DNA of 64,000 bases. Origin: Pseudozyma flocculosa PF-1. Lineage: Eukaryota; Basidiomycota; Ustilaginomycetes; Ustilaginales; Ustilaginaceae. The notes under the pieces were generated by a model. That model worked only from the letters and a program-made list of their open reading frames with translations. It had not been told where the DNA came from and did not search any database. The DNA lies in the NCBI RefSeq assembly GCF_000417875.1, contig NW_006920888.1:340289-404288 (forward strand). Reading direction: 5' to 3'. How positions within the stretch are numbered: the first letter of the stretch is position 1; each line of letters starts with the position of its first letter. Of the stretch, positions 1-10,707 are shown one piece after another. Position numbers and translations under genes: made by a program.

Positions 1-256
1 GACCTTGTCCTTTCGACCGGCCCTCTGCAGCTACCGACGCAAGCACCCCGTCCAGGCCACGATCGCGGACAAGGCGGCCGAAGCCAAGAACGAGGTCCTC
101 CCGGCGACAACAAAGTAGACGTTCACCGCCCTTATGCTGCCTGTTCGAAGACTTGCGGCCGCAGCATGGTCTCCGATCGGCAATACACTTGTTTCCCGAC
201 CGACGACGATGACGGCGATGGCGACGACAGCTTGCGCGAGGCAGGAGCGCGCGCGT

Positions 257-1399
257 TCAGTGCGCATTCACCAGATGGACGCACCATTGGGGCCTTGCCG
301 TCACGAAGGACTGGTTCTGGTGGGTGGCTGCGTCCTCGTCCTTGACCATCCCGCTGGCGTGTGGCCAGGAGAGAGCGGGAGTGGACCGGCAAGGCGATGA
401 CGAGCTCGCCATAGCCTGCACCAGATCCGCGAGCCTCCAGGTCGGGTCTACAGCCTCGATCCTGCCGTGGCGGAAGTCCTCCTCGAGCTGCTCGATGGAG
501 ATGAAGATGGGGTGGCAGACGGGCTCGCTGGCCTGCGAGTGCGGGTGCGGGTGCGGCGACGCTGTCGGCGTGCGCAAGATTGGGCCTGCGCCGACGGGGC
601 TGATTGTGACCGTGCCTCCAAGCTGCTGTCGACGCGCCACGACACTGTCACCGCCCTCTTCGTCGTCAGAGGCGTCGCTGCAATCCGTCGACGGGATCTG
701 TGCCAGCAAGGCACGCACTCGCGCGCTCAGTAGATCCGCGTGCGACTGGCTCGACATTGTCGGCGACGCGAGGACGAGCGCGGTGGAACGGTCGATACGC
801 CCCATCGCAGGCGGTGTCACTGAGATGCTGGGCCATGCAGCGGCGGCCGTCGCCGTCGTGTCTGAGGGCACCTGCCCGGCGACGGCGCGACGTGCTCGGA
901 TCTCCGCATCGCGAGCGGCCCGAATGTAGTAGCTGGGCCAGATGGACCGCGTGGGCGCAAAGAAGTCGAGCAGCGCCTCGGTAGGTGGTCCCCGCGGCAG
1001 GACAGCGCCGGGGCCTCTGCGAGTGACGGCGCTGCGCAACGTCGACGACGAGGCTGCGCCCGTCGAGCCTTCTTTGGCCACGCGACGAGGTGGCGTCCTC
1101 GAGCGGCGCTCGTCGGCCCCCTCCTTTTTCATCGTTTCGATGGGCGGGGCATGCCTTTCGTCGCCGCCTGCTGAGATGGAGCGATGCCCTCTGTGACGGC
1201 GGGTGCGAGCGTGGACGATACAGACGAGTGCGATGGTCGCCAGCAGTGCAGAGGCAGAGAGGAGCGCCATGGAGCTCGTCGTTGCCGTCGTAAAGGGCAG
1301 GACGGGATCGACGAAGACGTCTGTGTCGAGCGTCGATGCACTGGCGTTGTTCGCGGCCAGCATGGCGGTCAAGATGGGCCAGAGGGGCGGGAAGGGCAA
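257..1399 (-). CDS. Hypothetical single-pass membrane protein
   Basis: A 380-residue open frame with no family I recognise. The first ~43 residues are polar and include NNAS, a possible N-glycosylation site. They are followed by one hydrophobic segment (about residues 44-66, rich in A/L/I/V) and then a basic stop-transfer run (RTRRHRGHR). The rest is a long, mostly disordered tail rich in Ser, Pro and Arg, with a small His-Pro repeat near residue 283. A more ordered patch near residues 297-325 contains FISIEQLEEDF and EAVDPTWRLADLV. This layout suggests a short outside domain and a long cytosolic tail, but that is inference. A second Met at residue 13 is an equally good start. The gene ends 213 nt downstream of the APA stop on the same strand. 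No introns were needed, though the 5' end could be incomplete. Confidence 0.5.
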   Translation of the reverse strand: MPFPPLWPILTAMLAANNASASTLDTDVFVDPVLPFTTATTSSMALLSASALLATIALVCIVHARTRRHRGHRSISAGGDERHAPPIETMKKEGADERRSRTPPRRVAKEGSTGAASSSTLRSAVTRRGPGAVLPRGPPTEALLDFFAPTRSIWPSYYIRAARDAEIRARRAVAGQVPSDTTATAAAAWPSISVTPPAMGRIDRSTALVLASPTMSSQSHADLLSARVRALLAQIPSTDCSDASDDEEGGDSVVARRQQLGGTVTISPVGAGPILRTPTASPHPHPHSQASEPVCHPIFISIEQLEEDFRHGRIEAVDPTWRLADLVQAMASSSSPCRSTPALSWPHASGMVKDEDAATHQNQSFVTARPQWCVHLVNAH

Positions 1400-1612
1400 G
1401 GAGGATCAGAGGGACTCGAGCCGGTTCTGCACCGGCGGGCCTCTCCTTTTATCTCTGCGACGGAGGCAGCCTTGGCCGCTCGCAGCGGAGCAGCAGGCGG
1501 ACGTCCCGATGATCTATGTCTCTATCGACTGGAGCGAGGGGGCGCATCGGAGACGTTCCGTTGTCACCGTTCTTCGCCGCGGTCCCTCGGCAGGGAGGCA
1601 CGCGGAGTGCGG

Positions 1613-3357
1613 TTACGAGCTTGTCGGAAGGCCATCCGACACCGTCACATCGGCGACGGGGGCTACGCCCGTCTTGGCCAGCACCTTCGGCACGCCTCCG
1701 TCGAGCCTGCTCAGCGCATCCTGCTCCTCCTTTGACCTCGTCAGCATGAAGCCCGCGTAGCCTACGACGGGAGAGCAACGTACGCAGCAGGATGTCAGCA
1801 CGGTCCGGCCACCAGCCCGGCGACGATCGCCTCGGCGCAACAGGGACTCACCGAGCGAGTTGATGCTGAGGTTGCCCACCTTGCCCTCCGAGTCCCGCGG
1901 CAGATCCTCGAAGTCTTCGCGGCTGCGGGGGATGACGTGCATCGCCCGCTTGGTCAGGAGGATGTTGAAGCTCGGCGGGCCGCGCATGGCCTTGAGCTCG
2001 TCGTCGCTCGGCGCGGTCGCAGCACCGCCCTCGGATGCCGCCGACGCCGCAAAAGTGCGTGCGCGGAAGAGGGCGTCGAGGAGGCCCATGAACTTGTTGC
2101 CGATGTAGCGCTCCAGCTTGGCCGGGTCCGACCGCACCTCCTTCTCCGGCTGCAGCAGCGCTACAAAGTGCTGCCACGGGAGGGGAAGCGCATGGACGTG
2201 GTCTGCATGGCGAAGGGCGGGGGGTAATGGAGAAGACGGTGAGAAGGTAGAGGCGCGGACCGGTCAGCCCCAGTCGGATGTGCCGCTGCTTTCCTCCTCC
2301 GCCCGCGCTCGCAAGCACACTCACCGAGCTCCTTGCCGTCCCGCTCGATCCTGTCGAGCAGCGCCTCGACGGGGACCTTGTGATCGCTCTCAAGAATGGC
2401 CTCGATGTCCGCATTGTCGCCCTCGTCGTTATTGAGGTCGAGCGGCGGCGCCTGGACAAACTGCAGGTGTCGGTGCGGCTGCGACGCCCCGCTCAGCTGG
2501 CCGCAGTTGTAGAAGCCCAGCAGCTCGGTCTCGGACGACCGGTGGGCCGTGACGATGCGGTAGGCCAGCGCCAGCGTGGCCGGCGACGGTGGCAGGTTCT
2601 GCGTCTCAAAGTCTGGCGGCGCAGAATGGTATCGCACGGTGGCGTCAGTCCTGCGCCCTCTCGAGCTCCCATGCCGCGGTCATCGTGCCTACCTCTTGTG
2701 ACCATGAGGAAGTGCTGAGGTACGACGCAGAACTTGTTGAGCTGTGTCGGTCCCACAGCAGACGGGAGACAGAGAGCCGCGGGGTGTCAGCCTCTTGATG
2801 CCGCTCAGCCCCTCGACATCGATCCTTCTAGCACTCACCAGGACGACATGCTCGCCAAACTCTTGCACGAGCAGGTTGGGTACGTAGGGCGGTGCGAAGA
2901 CATCCTGCTTGTTCTGCTGCGGCTTTGCCTCTTTCCCCTCTGCCCCCTGGTCCTTCTCATCCTTCGTCGAGTCTTTCTCGCCCTGCGGCTGGTCTCCGTT
3001 GGCCTTGGGCTTTTTGAGGAGGGCGGGCACGATGCGGACCTGCCACTCGACGCCCGACCCCTTGCCAGTTCCGTCCGGACCAGAGGGAAGGTCATCGTGG
3101 AGGATGGCGATCTTCTCGGAAGGGTAGAAGAAGGCGTCGCCGGCGGCGAGGGCCTTTTCGTACTGCTTCTTGACCCGCGTCGGTAGCGAGCGGAGGTCCG
3201 CATCCGAGGGTACGTCGGCGGACGAGGACATCGGTCGTACGGCCAGGGTCGGCAGCGGCGGCGGTCTGGCAGGTAGTCGGGCTGGCAACAGTCGGAAGGG
3301 AGAGGGTGGCGATCGTGCAAGAGCTCTATACGTCTGCTTGAATGTGCTCAGCCGCAT
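1613..3357 (-). CDS. Ap4A phosphorylase / ATP adenylyltransferase (APA1/APA2 family)
   Basis: The family splits diadenosine tetraphosphate with phosphate into ATP and ADP. Five exons read 3357-2839, 2741-2693, 2612-2325, 2202-1852 and 1761-1613, all joined at GT-AG sites in phase, giving 451 residues. Family landmarks: NKFCVVPQHFLMVTR spanning exons 2-3, the catalytic HIT-like motif QPHRHLQF in exon 3, DHVHALPLPWQHF at the exon 3-4 join, and the C-terminal NLSINSLGYAGFMLTR. Exon 1 contains a charged Lys/Gln/Glu insertion, as often found in fungal members. Two in-frame Met codons exist. The first (3357) adds 42 residues rich in Arg, Ser, Pro and Leu with no acidic residue, which looks like a mitochondrial presequence. 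The second (3231, MSSSADV) would give a 409-residue cytosolic form. Neither start has a purine at -3. Family assignment is strong; the localisation is inference. Confidence 0.9.
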
Positions 3358-3736
3358 GCGAGGTCGTGGTGGTGGAAGGTTGGCGGTGCGAGGATACCCC
3401 CCGATGTGAGTGCAGGGCGCGTGGTGGGTGGTGTTGGTCGGTCGGCAGGAAGGAAACGGCCGTGCGTGAGGAGGAAGCGTCTGGCTCCCTGCGCCTCCAC
3501 ACCAGACCGCCGCGGCCAATCGCTCCCGCAACCGGCGCTCCGGGCGACCTCCATGACCTTGGCACATGCCAGATGGAAGCAGGCCGGCGACCACGCATCT
3601 CTTCCAGTCGGAACCATGGCATGTCACAGAAGCGCTCCCTATAGATAGGCGGTCAGTACAGCAGAGAGACGAAGCAGGACGGGAACAGGGCAAGGGAATC
3701 AGAGGAGACCAGATCGAGCAAGGCAACTCTGCGGAT
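3358..3736. other. Intergenic: 5' flank of APA, 3' flank of transporter
   Basis: A 379-nt spacer between two minus-strand genes. It would hold the APA promoter and the transporter's terminator. I see no ORF with family similarity, repeat or clear TATA box. Confidence 0.4.
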
Positions 3737-5609
3737 CTATAGCGCGTTGTCGACGCAGGTGAAGGGCGCCTTGACGCTGCCGGTGTCGTAGTTGGTGATG
3801 ATGGCCTGGATCGAGGAGTAGAGACCCGGCCCGAAGATGAAGAGACCGACGATGATGAGGAAACCCTGGAAGGCCGTCTCGAGCTTCCTCGTCCAGCGTT
3901 GCCCGGTCCAGAGGTGGCCGCGGTGCAGCTCGACGTAGGCCACCGCCCAGAAGATGTAGCCAATGTACGAGTCGCTGCGGAGATGAGAGTACGGGGGGAG
4001 ATGGACCAGAGCAGGGCATCGGAGGAGTCAGCGTCGGGTTCAGAGCAGGGATAGGGCCCTGCCGCGGCAAAGACTCACAAGAGCGCCGACATCAGCGAGA
4101 GCAGCGTCGAGAAGAAGGGGATCGCCTCGCCAATGACCCAGCCAAGGACCCAGGTGAAGGTGACACAGCCAACCCATCTATAGCCGGGTCAAGAGGGGGA
4201 GGTAGGACGGTCGCATCGACGCGGGGGGATCAGTGCCGATTCGGCTGGCGAAGGTAGAAGCGACGAGAGCGGTGCACTCACCCGATCCATCCGACGGTGG
4301 TGTTGTTGTTGTAGTGCTTGGTGCCGAGGAAGAGCCTGGCATGGAGGTACTTGGCCACCACCGAGGCGTAGATGACGCCGATGATGATGGTCGTCGGCAG
4401 GACAAAGGCGAAGGCAATCTTCTTGAAGATCGGCTTGAGCGTGCCGACGGCGGGCGCAGTCGTGTACTGGCCCGTGTAGTAGTAAGCGACGATACCGACT
4501 GCAGGTGATGCGGCGAAGAAGGAGGGCAGCGACGAAGGGAGAAAGGAGGTGAGCACGCTTTGCCTCGGGCGGCAGCAGCTTGGCCGTGCGGCCGGCCACT
4601 TACCCAGGGTGAAGACGATGAACTCCATGGCAGTGACGGCGTAGAGGGCCTTGTCAAAGTCCTTTGGCTCCTTCATCTCGGCGATAAAGGTCGGGTAGCA
4701 GATGTGGCCGATCCAGGTAAAGACGATGTTGAGGAAGGCGTTGAAGCCGTCGACGAACGTGGTGCCCTCGGGCGCGAACGCCGTGATACGGACGGGCGCG
4801 GTGACGTCGGCCACGGCCGGGTTGCGGCCCTGGATGCCGGTGAAGATGAGCACCAGGAAGATGCTGATGGCCATCGAGATGGCCGAGACGATGCCCATCA
4901 TGGCCACCTGCTCGAGCTTGCGGGGCAAGGTGAGGAGGAGGCAGACGACCATGATGATGATGGAGAAGGCCAAGGTGCAGGTGCCGTGCTCGGAGAGGGT
5001 GTTGAGGATCTGGGAGCCGGTCAGGGTGTGCAGGCCCTGGATGAAGACGTTGTTGAGGATGAGCGAGAGGGCGGTGATCTCGTAGGCGATGCGGCTCTTG
5101 CCAAAGATCTGGTAGCCAATGTCGCAGATGTTGAGCGCCTGCGGGTACTTGAGGCAGTACTTGTGCAAGGTGAGGCCCGTGTAGAGCGCGCAGACGCCGA
5201 CGCCGAGCGTGGCCATGATGCCGCCGGCCATGCCGAGGATGGAAAAGGCCCAGGGGAACGAGAGGATGGCGAGGCAGACGTACTCGCCAAACAAGAGGGC
5301 GGCCGCCTTCTGCCACGAGAGGGTGCGGTAGTTGATCTCGCCGCTGGTCTGGACGTCTTGGACGGCGGCGGCGAGCGACGAAGAGTCGTCCGAGACGCGC
5401 TTGACGTGGGCGTGGGCGGCGCCGAGAGCCTCGACGTCGTCCTTGTCCTTGACCGGCTTGGCCTCCTCGAGGCCGCCCTTTTCGAGGTCATCGGAGCGCG
5501 ACGAGTGGCTCGCCGCCGTGTCTAGCCGCTGCTGGTCGTCATCGCCCAGGTGGGCCGACGTCTCCATGGTCGGGTTGACGTGATGGAGGTCGGGATTCGA
5601 AGACGGCAT
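3737..5609 (-). CDS. Amino acid transporter, AAAP (Aa_trans) family
   Basis: Four exons (5609-4604, 4498-4282, 4177-4079, 3974-3737) join in phase to 519 residues. A hydrophilic N-terminus of ~105 residues, rich in Ser/Asp/Glu, precedes about ten to eleven membrane segments. Segment one begins just after SWQKAAALLFGEY and contains the AAAP-type run ILSFPWAFSILGMAGG. Other landmarks are LNICDIGYQIFGKSR, TWIGHICYPTFIAEMKEPKDF and a C-terminal stretch ending in VDNAL. The pattern resembles fungal neutral amino acid permeases of the Mtr type more than vacuolar AVT proteins. A plasma-membrane, proton-coupled importer is therefore the likelier role, but the substrate cannot be read from sequence. 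MPSSNPD (ATG 5609) was chosen because its context, ATCACCATG, is good; an in-frame Met at 5660 would add 17 residues. It shares a 1.8-kb divergent intergenic with the tRNA synthetase. Confidence 0.85.
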
Positions 5610-7415
5610 GGTGATGCGAGCGTGCCGGGCGAGAAAGTCGAGACCTGTATCGATGGTCAATGGACAACGGTGAGGTACGGTATTCGTCGTCGTCGTCGTC
5701 GTCTTCGTGGTCGTGTACGATCAACAGAGAGAAGATCGTCGTCGTGGAAGGAGATGGGGGTCGCTGCTGCTCTGCGGCTAGCCGGTCGACTTGCTGGCCG
5801 GATTTTGTTCTGTCAGTCAGGACAGGGCACGAGCACAGGCTAGGGTCCTTCTTTGCGTGGCGTTCAGGGGAGGTGACTGGCGTACTGCTGTTGGCGGTAG
5901 GGCGTGCAGAGGATCGATCCATAGGCACGCAAGCTGTCCTTGCCTGTTTGTGCGCATACGGACAGTGTCCAAAGTTTGTAGCGAGACGGAGAAGTCGACA
6001 GGGAGCAGCGGCGTCTTGCCTGTCAGACGAGCAAAGAGCGGACGGAGAAAACTCTTGCTCAGGACTTGCCATGCGACGTAGGCAGGGCAGCGGGGGATGG
6101 TGTTGGGCAGCAAGCCTGAGAGGCGGTGTGTGGCCCCGTCGCTCGAGTGCACATGGCCAGAGGCGGGGGAGACGGCGAGGACAGCTCGAGGGGAGCACTC
6201 CTAGGCTGGACAACCGCGGGTGCAAGCGAGACGTGATTAGCGCACGACCAGGAGGCGGCGGCGACGACCACAGATAGACGGCCGGCCCAGCGGGCCTCTG
6301 CTCTTTCACCCGCTCTGGGCGGTAGCGCGCTCTTGGCAGGTGTGGCAAAAACGGCGACGACCTTCCGAGAGGCCATCCATGTATGCCGTCGAGCCCTGGC
6401 CACGCCGGGTCAGGAACCGACCGGGCCTGCAACCCACGCGATATCATCGAGGTGGGGGCCGATACCGGTCTCGCACCCACGATGGCCTGTGGGCTGGCTT
6501 GCAAGCACGATGATTGAGTTGGTGATCACGCCACGACGCAGAGGCAATGGCGACACGATGATAGGTAGGTGTTCAACAGGGTAGGGCCAGGCAGGCCGGC
6601 GTCTGTGGCCGGCGAACACGACGAGCGTTGGTGCATGCCGCATGGGCCGACAGCAGCGCAATGACAGGATGGCGGCTCTCAACGGGAGCCAGACGGTGGC
6701 GTAGAACCCGCGCAGCAGGCCCATCATGGCAGGCCTGGCAAGGAGGGGGGACCCTACGCGCAGCTCTCGAGCAAAGCGGCATGAGGCCAGAGGCAGCCGA
6801 CCGTCGGAGCGAGGGTGCGACAGAGGATCCGGCGTCGCCGGCTCTTCTAGGCGGTTCACAGTCCGACGTGTCGCAGGACCGCCGCTTGCGGAGCAGGCCG
6901 TACCTTTGCCAGCAAATGGAGCCGGGAGTTGATGAGCACCGACCTCGACTGGCGGATGGCGATTGTCGGAAGAGAGCGTGAAGAAGGGCACACGCGCCCA
7001 GGGCGAAGAGGCAGGTTGAGGCCAAGGCGGACGAGCCAGGCCCCAGGAGCCGGCCTGCGGTGCGAAAACTGCCGAAGATGGCGCGGACGGCGGCTCGGAG
7101 GTCGGCGGCCCTGCCTCCTGGTTCCACAGGCGGCGGCACCGCCGCGGGCGGGCGGGGGCGGTGCGGCGTCGGCCAACTCTCGACCAGATCCCGCACCTGG
7201 TCGCGCCAGATCGAAGTAGTGTCCCGATTCACAAGCCTGACGCCGATCTGCCGATTCCTCGTCGTAGGCCGGATCTTCTCGGGAGCCGGCCAACGGGAAG
7301 GCCCTCGGGCATGCTCCACTTTCTTCCTTCTCAAGGATGCGCCAGCTTGCTTGCCACATCGTCCCGTTCCTGCTCCACGACCGGACACCCGGACGACCAT
7401 CACATCACACCTACC
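5610..7415. other. 1.8-kb divergent intergenic region
   Basis: This lies between the starts of the transporter (minus) and the mitochondrial TrpRS (plus). It contains several overlapping ORFs on both strands with no coherent domain and Arg/Pro-rich composition typical of chance frames in GC-rich DNA. A (CGT/GTC)n run sits near 5685-5705, just upstream of the transporter start. The minus strand has an ACAG acceptor-like site just upstream of 5609, so a 5' UTR intron for the transporter is possible. No supportable gene or RNA was seen. Confidence 0.4.
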
Positions 7416-8951
7416 ATGCCGGCAGCGATCAGGCTCGTCCGACAGGCCATCGCTGGGCCCAGCCGCCTGCCGATCGGCTCTGCCGTCCCTACGCCTGCGC
7501 GACGCTGCCTTTGGACCTCGCAAGGGACCGCCGACGCTGCCCCTCCGACGGCCTCCCCGTCCTCATCCTCGTCCCCGCCTCCTCCCGGCTCTACCCCGAG
7601 ACCACGTACGATCTTCTCCGGCATTCAGCCGACGGGCATCCCGCACCTCGGCAACTACCTCGGAGCGCTGCGCAACTGGGTCGACCTGCAGAATGGCGCC
7701 TCGCCGGACGATACGCTCCTCTTCTCCATCGTCGGCATGCACGCCCTCACCATGCCGCAGGATCCCAAGCGCCTCTTTCGCGAGCGCCGCGAGATGATGG
7801 CCACCCTCCTCGCCATCGGCCTCGACCCGCACCGCTGCACCATCTTCCACCAGGACCAGGTCAAACAGCATGCCGAGCTCGCCTGGTACCTCATGTGCCA
7901 GACACCCTTTGGCAAGCTCGGCAGGATGACGACGTGGAAGGTGGGTTCGAGGAGCCAGGGTCGAGCTGAGAACAGGGTCCATCACTCATACTCTGCGCTT
8001 GTGCCGCCATCTCGCTCCGGCTTGGACCGTCTCGCAGTCGAAGCTGGCGACGGCGCGGAACAGCGCAGACGAGTCGTCCATCGACGAGACGCAGCTCGCA
8101 CTTGGCCTCTTTGCGTACCCCGTGCTCCAGGCCGCCGACATCCTGCTCTACCGGTAAGTGCTGCAGCAAAGAGTCTTACAGATCCTGCCCTGCTCCGAAG
8201 CTCTGAGCTTCATCTCTCCCCCCCCCGTGCGCCTCGACCAGTTCGACGCATGTGCCTGTCGGAGAGGACCAGGTGCAGCACCTCGAGCTCTCTCGCGACG
8301 TCGCCGACCTCTTCAACCGGACCTACAGGAAGCGCTTCTTCCCGCTCCCTCAGCACATCATCAGTACGTGCCGTCTTGCCTGGGGGCGTCCTCTTGGCTG
8401 TCCACGCCGATGACCTGACCCTCGTCGATCCCGCCTGCTGCACCTCTTCAGCTCCGACCAAGCGGATCCTCTCGCTGCGAGACCCGACTTCAAAGATGTC
8501 CAAGTCGGCGCCAGACGTCAACTCCCGCATCCTCCTGACCGACACACCGGCGCAGATCTCGTCCAAGATCCGCAAAGCCGTCACCGATGCGGAGCGGACC
8601 ATCTCGTACGACCCAACCAACCGGCCCGGCGTGTCGAACCTGCTCTCGATCCTGTCCGGCCTCTCGTCGGATCCAGGATCGACGCCAGCCAAGGTGGCCG
8701 AAGAGCTCAACGGCGCCCTGGCGCGCCAGGCCGAGCAGGGCGGCAAGGAGCTGCCGAGCGGCAAGTACCTCAAGGACGCCGTCGCCGACGTGTGCGTAGA
8801 GGCGCTCCGTCCCATCCAGCACGAGCTCGAGAGGGTCAAGATGGACCAGGCCTACCTCGCCGAGATGGAGGAAAAGGGCAGGGCAAAGGCCGAGGAGGCG
8901 GCGGAGGCCAACATGCAGGCCGTCCGGCGGATGATGGGCGTCGCTGCTTGA
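7416..8951 (+). CDS. MSW1: Tryptophanyl-tRNA synthetase, mitochondrial
   Basis: A class I synthetase charging mitochondrial tRNA-Trp. Four exons (7416-7940, 8038-8153, 8242-8363, 8452-8951) join at GT-AG sites in phase to 420 residues. The first ~36 residues are Arg/Ala/Pro-rich without acidic residues ([14 protein letters not shown]...), as expected for a matrix presequence. The HIGH-type motif is [13 protein letters not shown]. Next come the TrpRS-typical SIVGMHALT and the segments QADILLYR and [17 protein letters not shown], and the KMSKS loop is intact in [12 protein letters not shown]. Length and motif order match bacterial/mitochondrial TrpRS rather than the cytosolic form. The start has context CTACCATG; the open frame runs further upstream to 7161 but without convincing sequence. 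It converges with the THOC5 gene 132 nt downstream. Confidence 0.92.
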   Translation: MPAAIRLVRQAIAGPSRLPIGSAVPTPARRCLWTSQGTADAAPPTASPSSSSSPPPPGSTPRPRTIFSGIQPTGIPHLGNYLGALRNWVDLQNGASPDDTLLFSIVGMHALTMPQDPKRLFRERREMMATLLAIGLDPHRCTIFHQDQVKQHAELAWYLMCQTPFGKLGRMTTWKVGSRSQGRAENRVHHSYSALVPPSRSGLDRLAVEAGDGAEQRRRVVHRRDAARTWPLCVPRAPGRRHPALPVSAAAKSLTDPALLRSSELHLSPPRAPRPVRRMCLSERTRCSTSSSLATSPTSSTGPTGSASSRSLSTSSVRAVLPGGVLLAVHADDLTLVDPACCTSSAPTKRILSLRDPTSKMSKSAPDVNSRILLTDTPAQISSKIRKAVTDAERTISYDPTNRPGVSNLLSILSGLSSDPGSTPAKVAEELNGALARQAEQGGKELPSGKYLKDAVADVCVEALRPIQHELERVKMDQAYLAEMEEKGRAKAEEAAEANMQAVRRMMGVAA

Positions 8952-9083
8952 GGGCCGCTGGGCCGGTGTGGATGCGGCAGGGCAGGAGCTGGAGTGCGTG
9001 GAGTGTACAAATACAGGGAGGGCGCAGCATAGGATGCCGTGCGATGGTGGATGATCCGCCCACGACTGTAGCTGGGCGTGGCG

Positions 9084-10149
9084 CTATGCCGAGGAAGCGG
9101 CAGCGGGGTTCGACGCGGACGCCTCTGCGGCCGGAGCGTCGGCCGACGAAGGCTGTTCTTGCTGTTGTTGCGTCGTGGTGTTGTCGAACTTGCTCCCAAC
9201 CGCTTTGGCCGCCTGTTCGACATGGATGCGGTCGACAAGGGATCAGCTCGACTCGCTCGTCTGCCAAACCCAGGGGACAGGTATGAGCCTGAGCAACTCA
9301 CCGCGAGCAGCTCCTTGAGCTCCTTTTCCGCCTCTTCAAGCTTGATCTTCTTCTCCTTGCTCTCGCGGATCACGGCCGACTTTTGAGACTGGAGCGACTG
9401 TTTCTCCGCCTCCAGTCTGGATTCGAGACGAGAAGAGAGCCGTGAAAGAGTCAGCTAGTCGTCCCTGCGATAAACGCCAGATGTGAGGAACGAGAGGAGA
9501 ACGATGCGCACCTCTTCCTCTCCGTCAGCTCAAACTTCAACCGACTGAGCATGAAGAGATGCGGGTCGTTGCGGATCTCGTCCGTCTTGAGGTCTTCGGG
9601 GGCGATTTGCAGGAACTCTTCCTCGGAATGCAGGTCGACGTCCTGGTAGATCGACCTGTCAGTCCGTCGAGCCGTACCACAAGGGAGCGCACGGAGGAGT
9701 CAGTCCTCAGCCCACCCGCCCTCCTGCCCGCCGAGCGCCAGACGCCAACGTACTGGAACATCCTGCAGGCCCAGACTTCGATCTTGAGCATCGTCTTTTC
9801 GTACTCGTAGTTCTGCAGCTTGAGGCGTTCCACGTCGACCTTGGACCTGGCATCGTTGACCTTGGCCTTGCGCTCGTTGAGCGTCGTGTAGATGGATCGG
9901 TTCGTCGACTTGAGCTGCGCCAGCAGCGGGGTGGCCGTTTCGAGGATCGAGAGCCGGTCCGTTGCGCTCGGCGGGGCGCTCAGCGATGAGAGCGCCAGCA
10001 GCGCCGACAGCGTCGCATCCAGTGTCTAGCAGTTCGGATGAGCGGGAAGACGGAGGGCGGCGGTCTCAGACGGATGAGCGAGAGGATGGGAGGGCGGGCG
10101 ACGCACGCTGCCAAAGACGACGTACCTGCTCGTCGGCTGCTTCCGTCAT
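9084..10149 (-). CDS. THO complex subunit 5-like protein (THOC5/Fmip1)
   Basis: THOC5 is a coiled-coil subunit of the THO/TREX complex, which couples transcription to mRNA export in the nucleus. Five exons (10149-10126, 10025-9754, 9655-9512, 9416-9302, 9212-9084) join in phase to 227 residues. The first exon codes only eight residues, MTEAADEQ. The core has the family pattern NRSIYTTLNERKAKVNDAR, then KLQNYEYEKTMLKIEVWACRMF, then the acidic block DVDLHSEEEFLQIAPEDL, and RNDPHLFMLSRLKFELTERKRLE leading into a coiled coil ending KELKELLA. The tail is Gln/Ala/Ser-rich. This is much shorter than animal THOC5 and covers only the N-terminal coiled-coil half, as in many fungi. The last acceptor (just before 9212) was preferred because the alternative upstream AG brings a stop after five codons. 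Confidence 0.78.
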
Positions 10150-10707
10150 GCTGGCCCTGCCTTCGTAGCGTGGCGCAAAGAGGCGGAGTGAGTGCGATCC
10201 TGTGCGTGACGGCGTAAAGTGGCAAAGGGAGGTACGAGTCGGTGCAAAGCAGCCAGAGACGGAGAGAGAGGAGAGAGAGGAGAGAACGATGCAGAAGATG
10301 GTCGAGGTTGAGACGCAGCAGGGCAGCGACCAGGCCAGCTCCACTTTTCTCTCGCCGGGCCGGCCCACTCCCGAGTTCCACGCCGCGCCTCGGCCACGCC
10401 CGCTCGCCCACCTCGTTCCGGAGTCGGGCCGACGCGCTCCTCTCTTCTGTCCCGGGCCCAGCCTGCCAGACCCGTCAGCATGGGATCACGTTCTATCTCT
10501 TTCACTTCCGGCTCTAGGGTTACAGCGGTGCGTCCAGCGGTGTGCGGGCTTTGGTGGGGAAACGAGCGGGGATCGGGTGTGAGCGGTGTGCGGAGTCTGG
10601 TCTAGGATGCGGCCGACCGCAGGAGGGTGGCAGGCTTGCTTGGACGGGGTCCTCGAACCTGGTCATGGCGGCGGCCTTGGAGGATCGACCGTCGAGCGGC
10701 CTCGCCT
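10150..10707. repeat. Intergenic with GA-rich simple repeat
   Basis: 558 nt between the STE23 stop and the THOC5 start, both minus strand. A purine run of AGAG/GGAG units occupies about 10257-10285. No gene is supported here. Confidence 0.45.
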
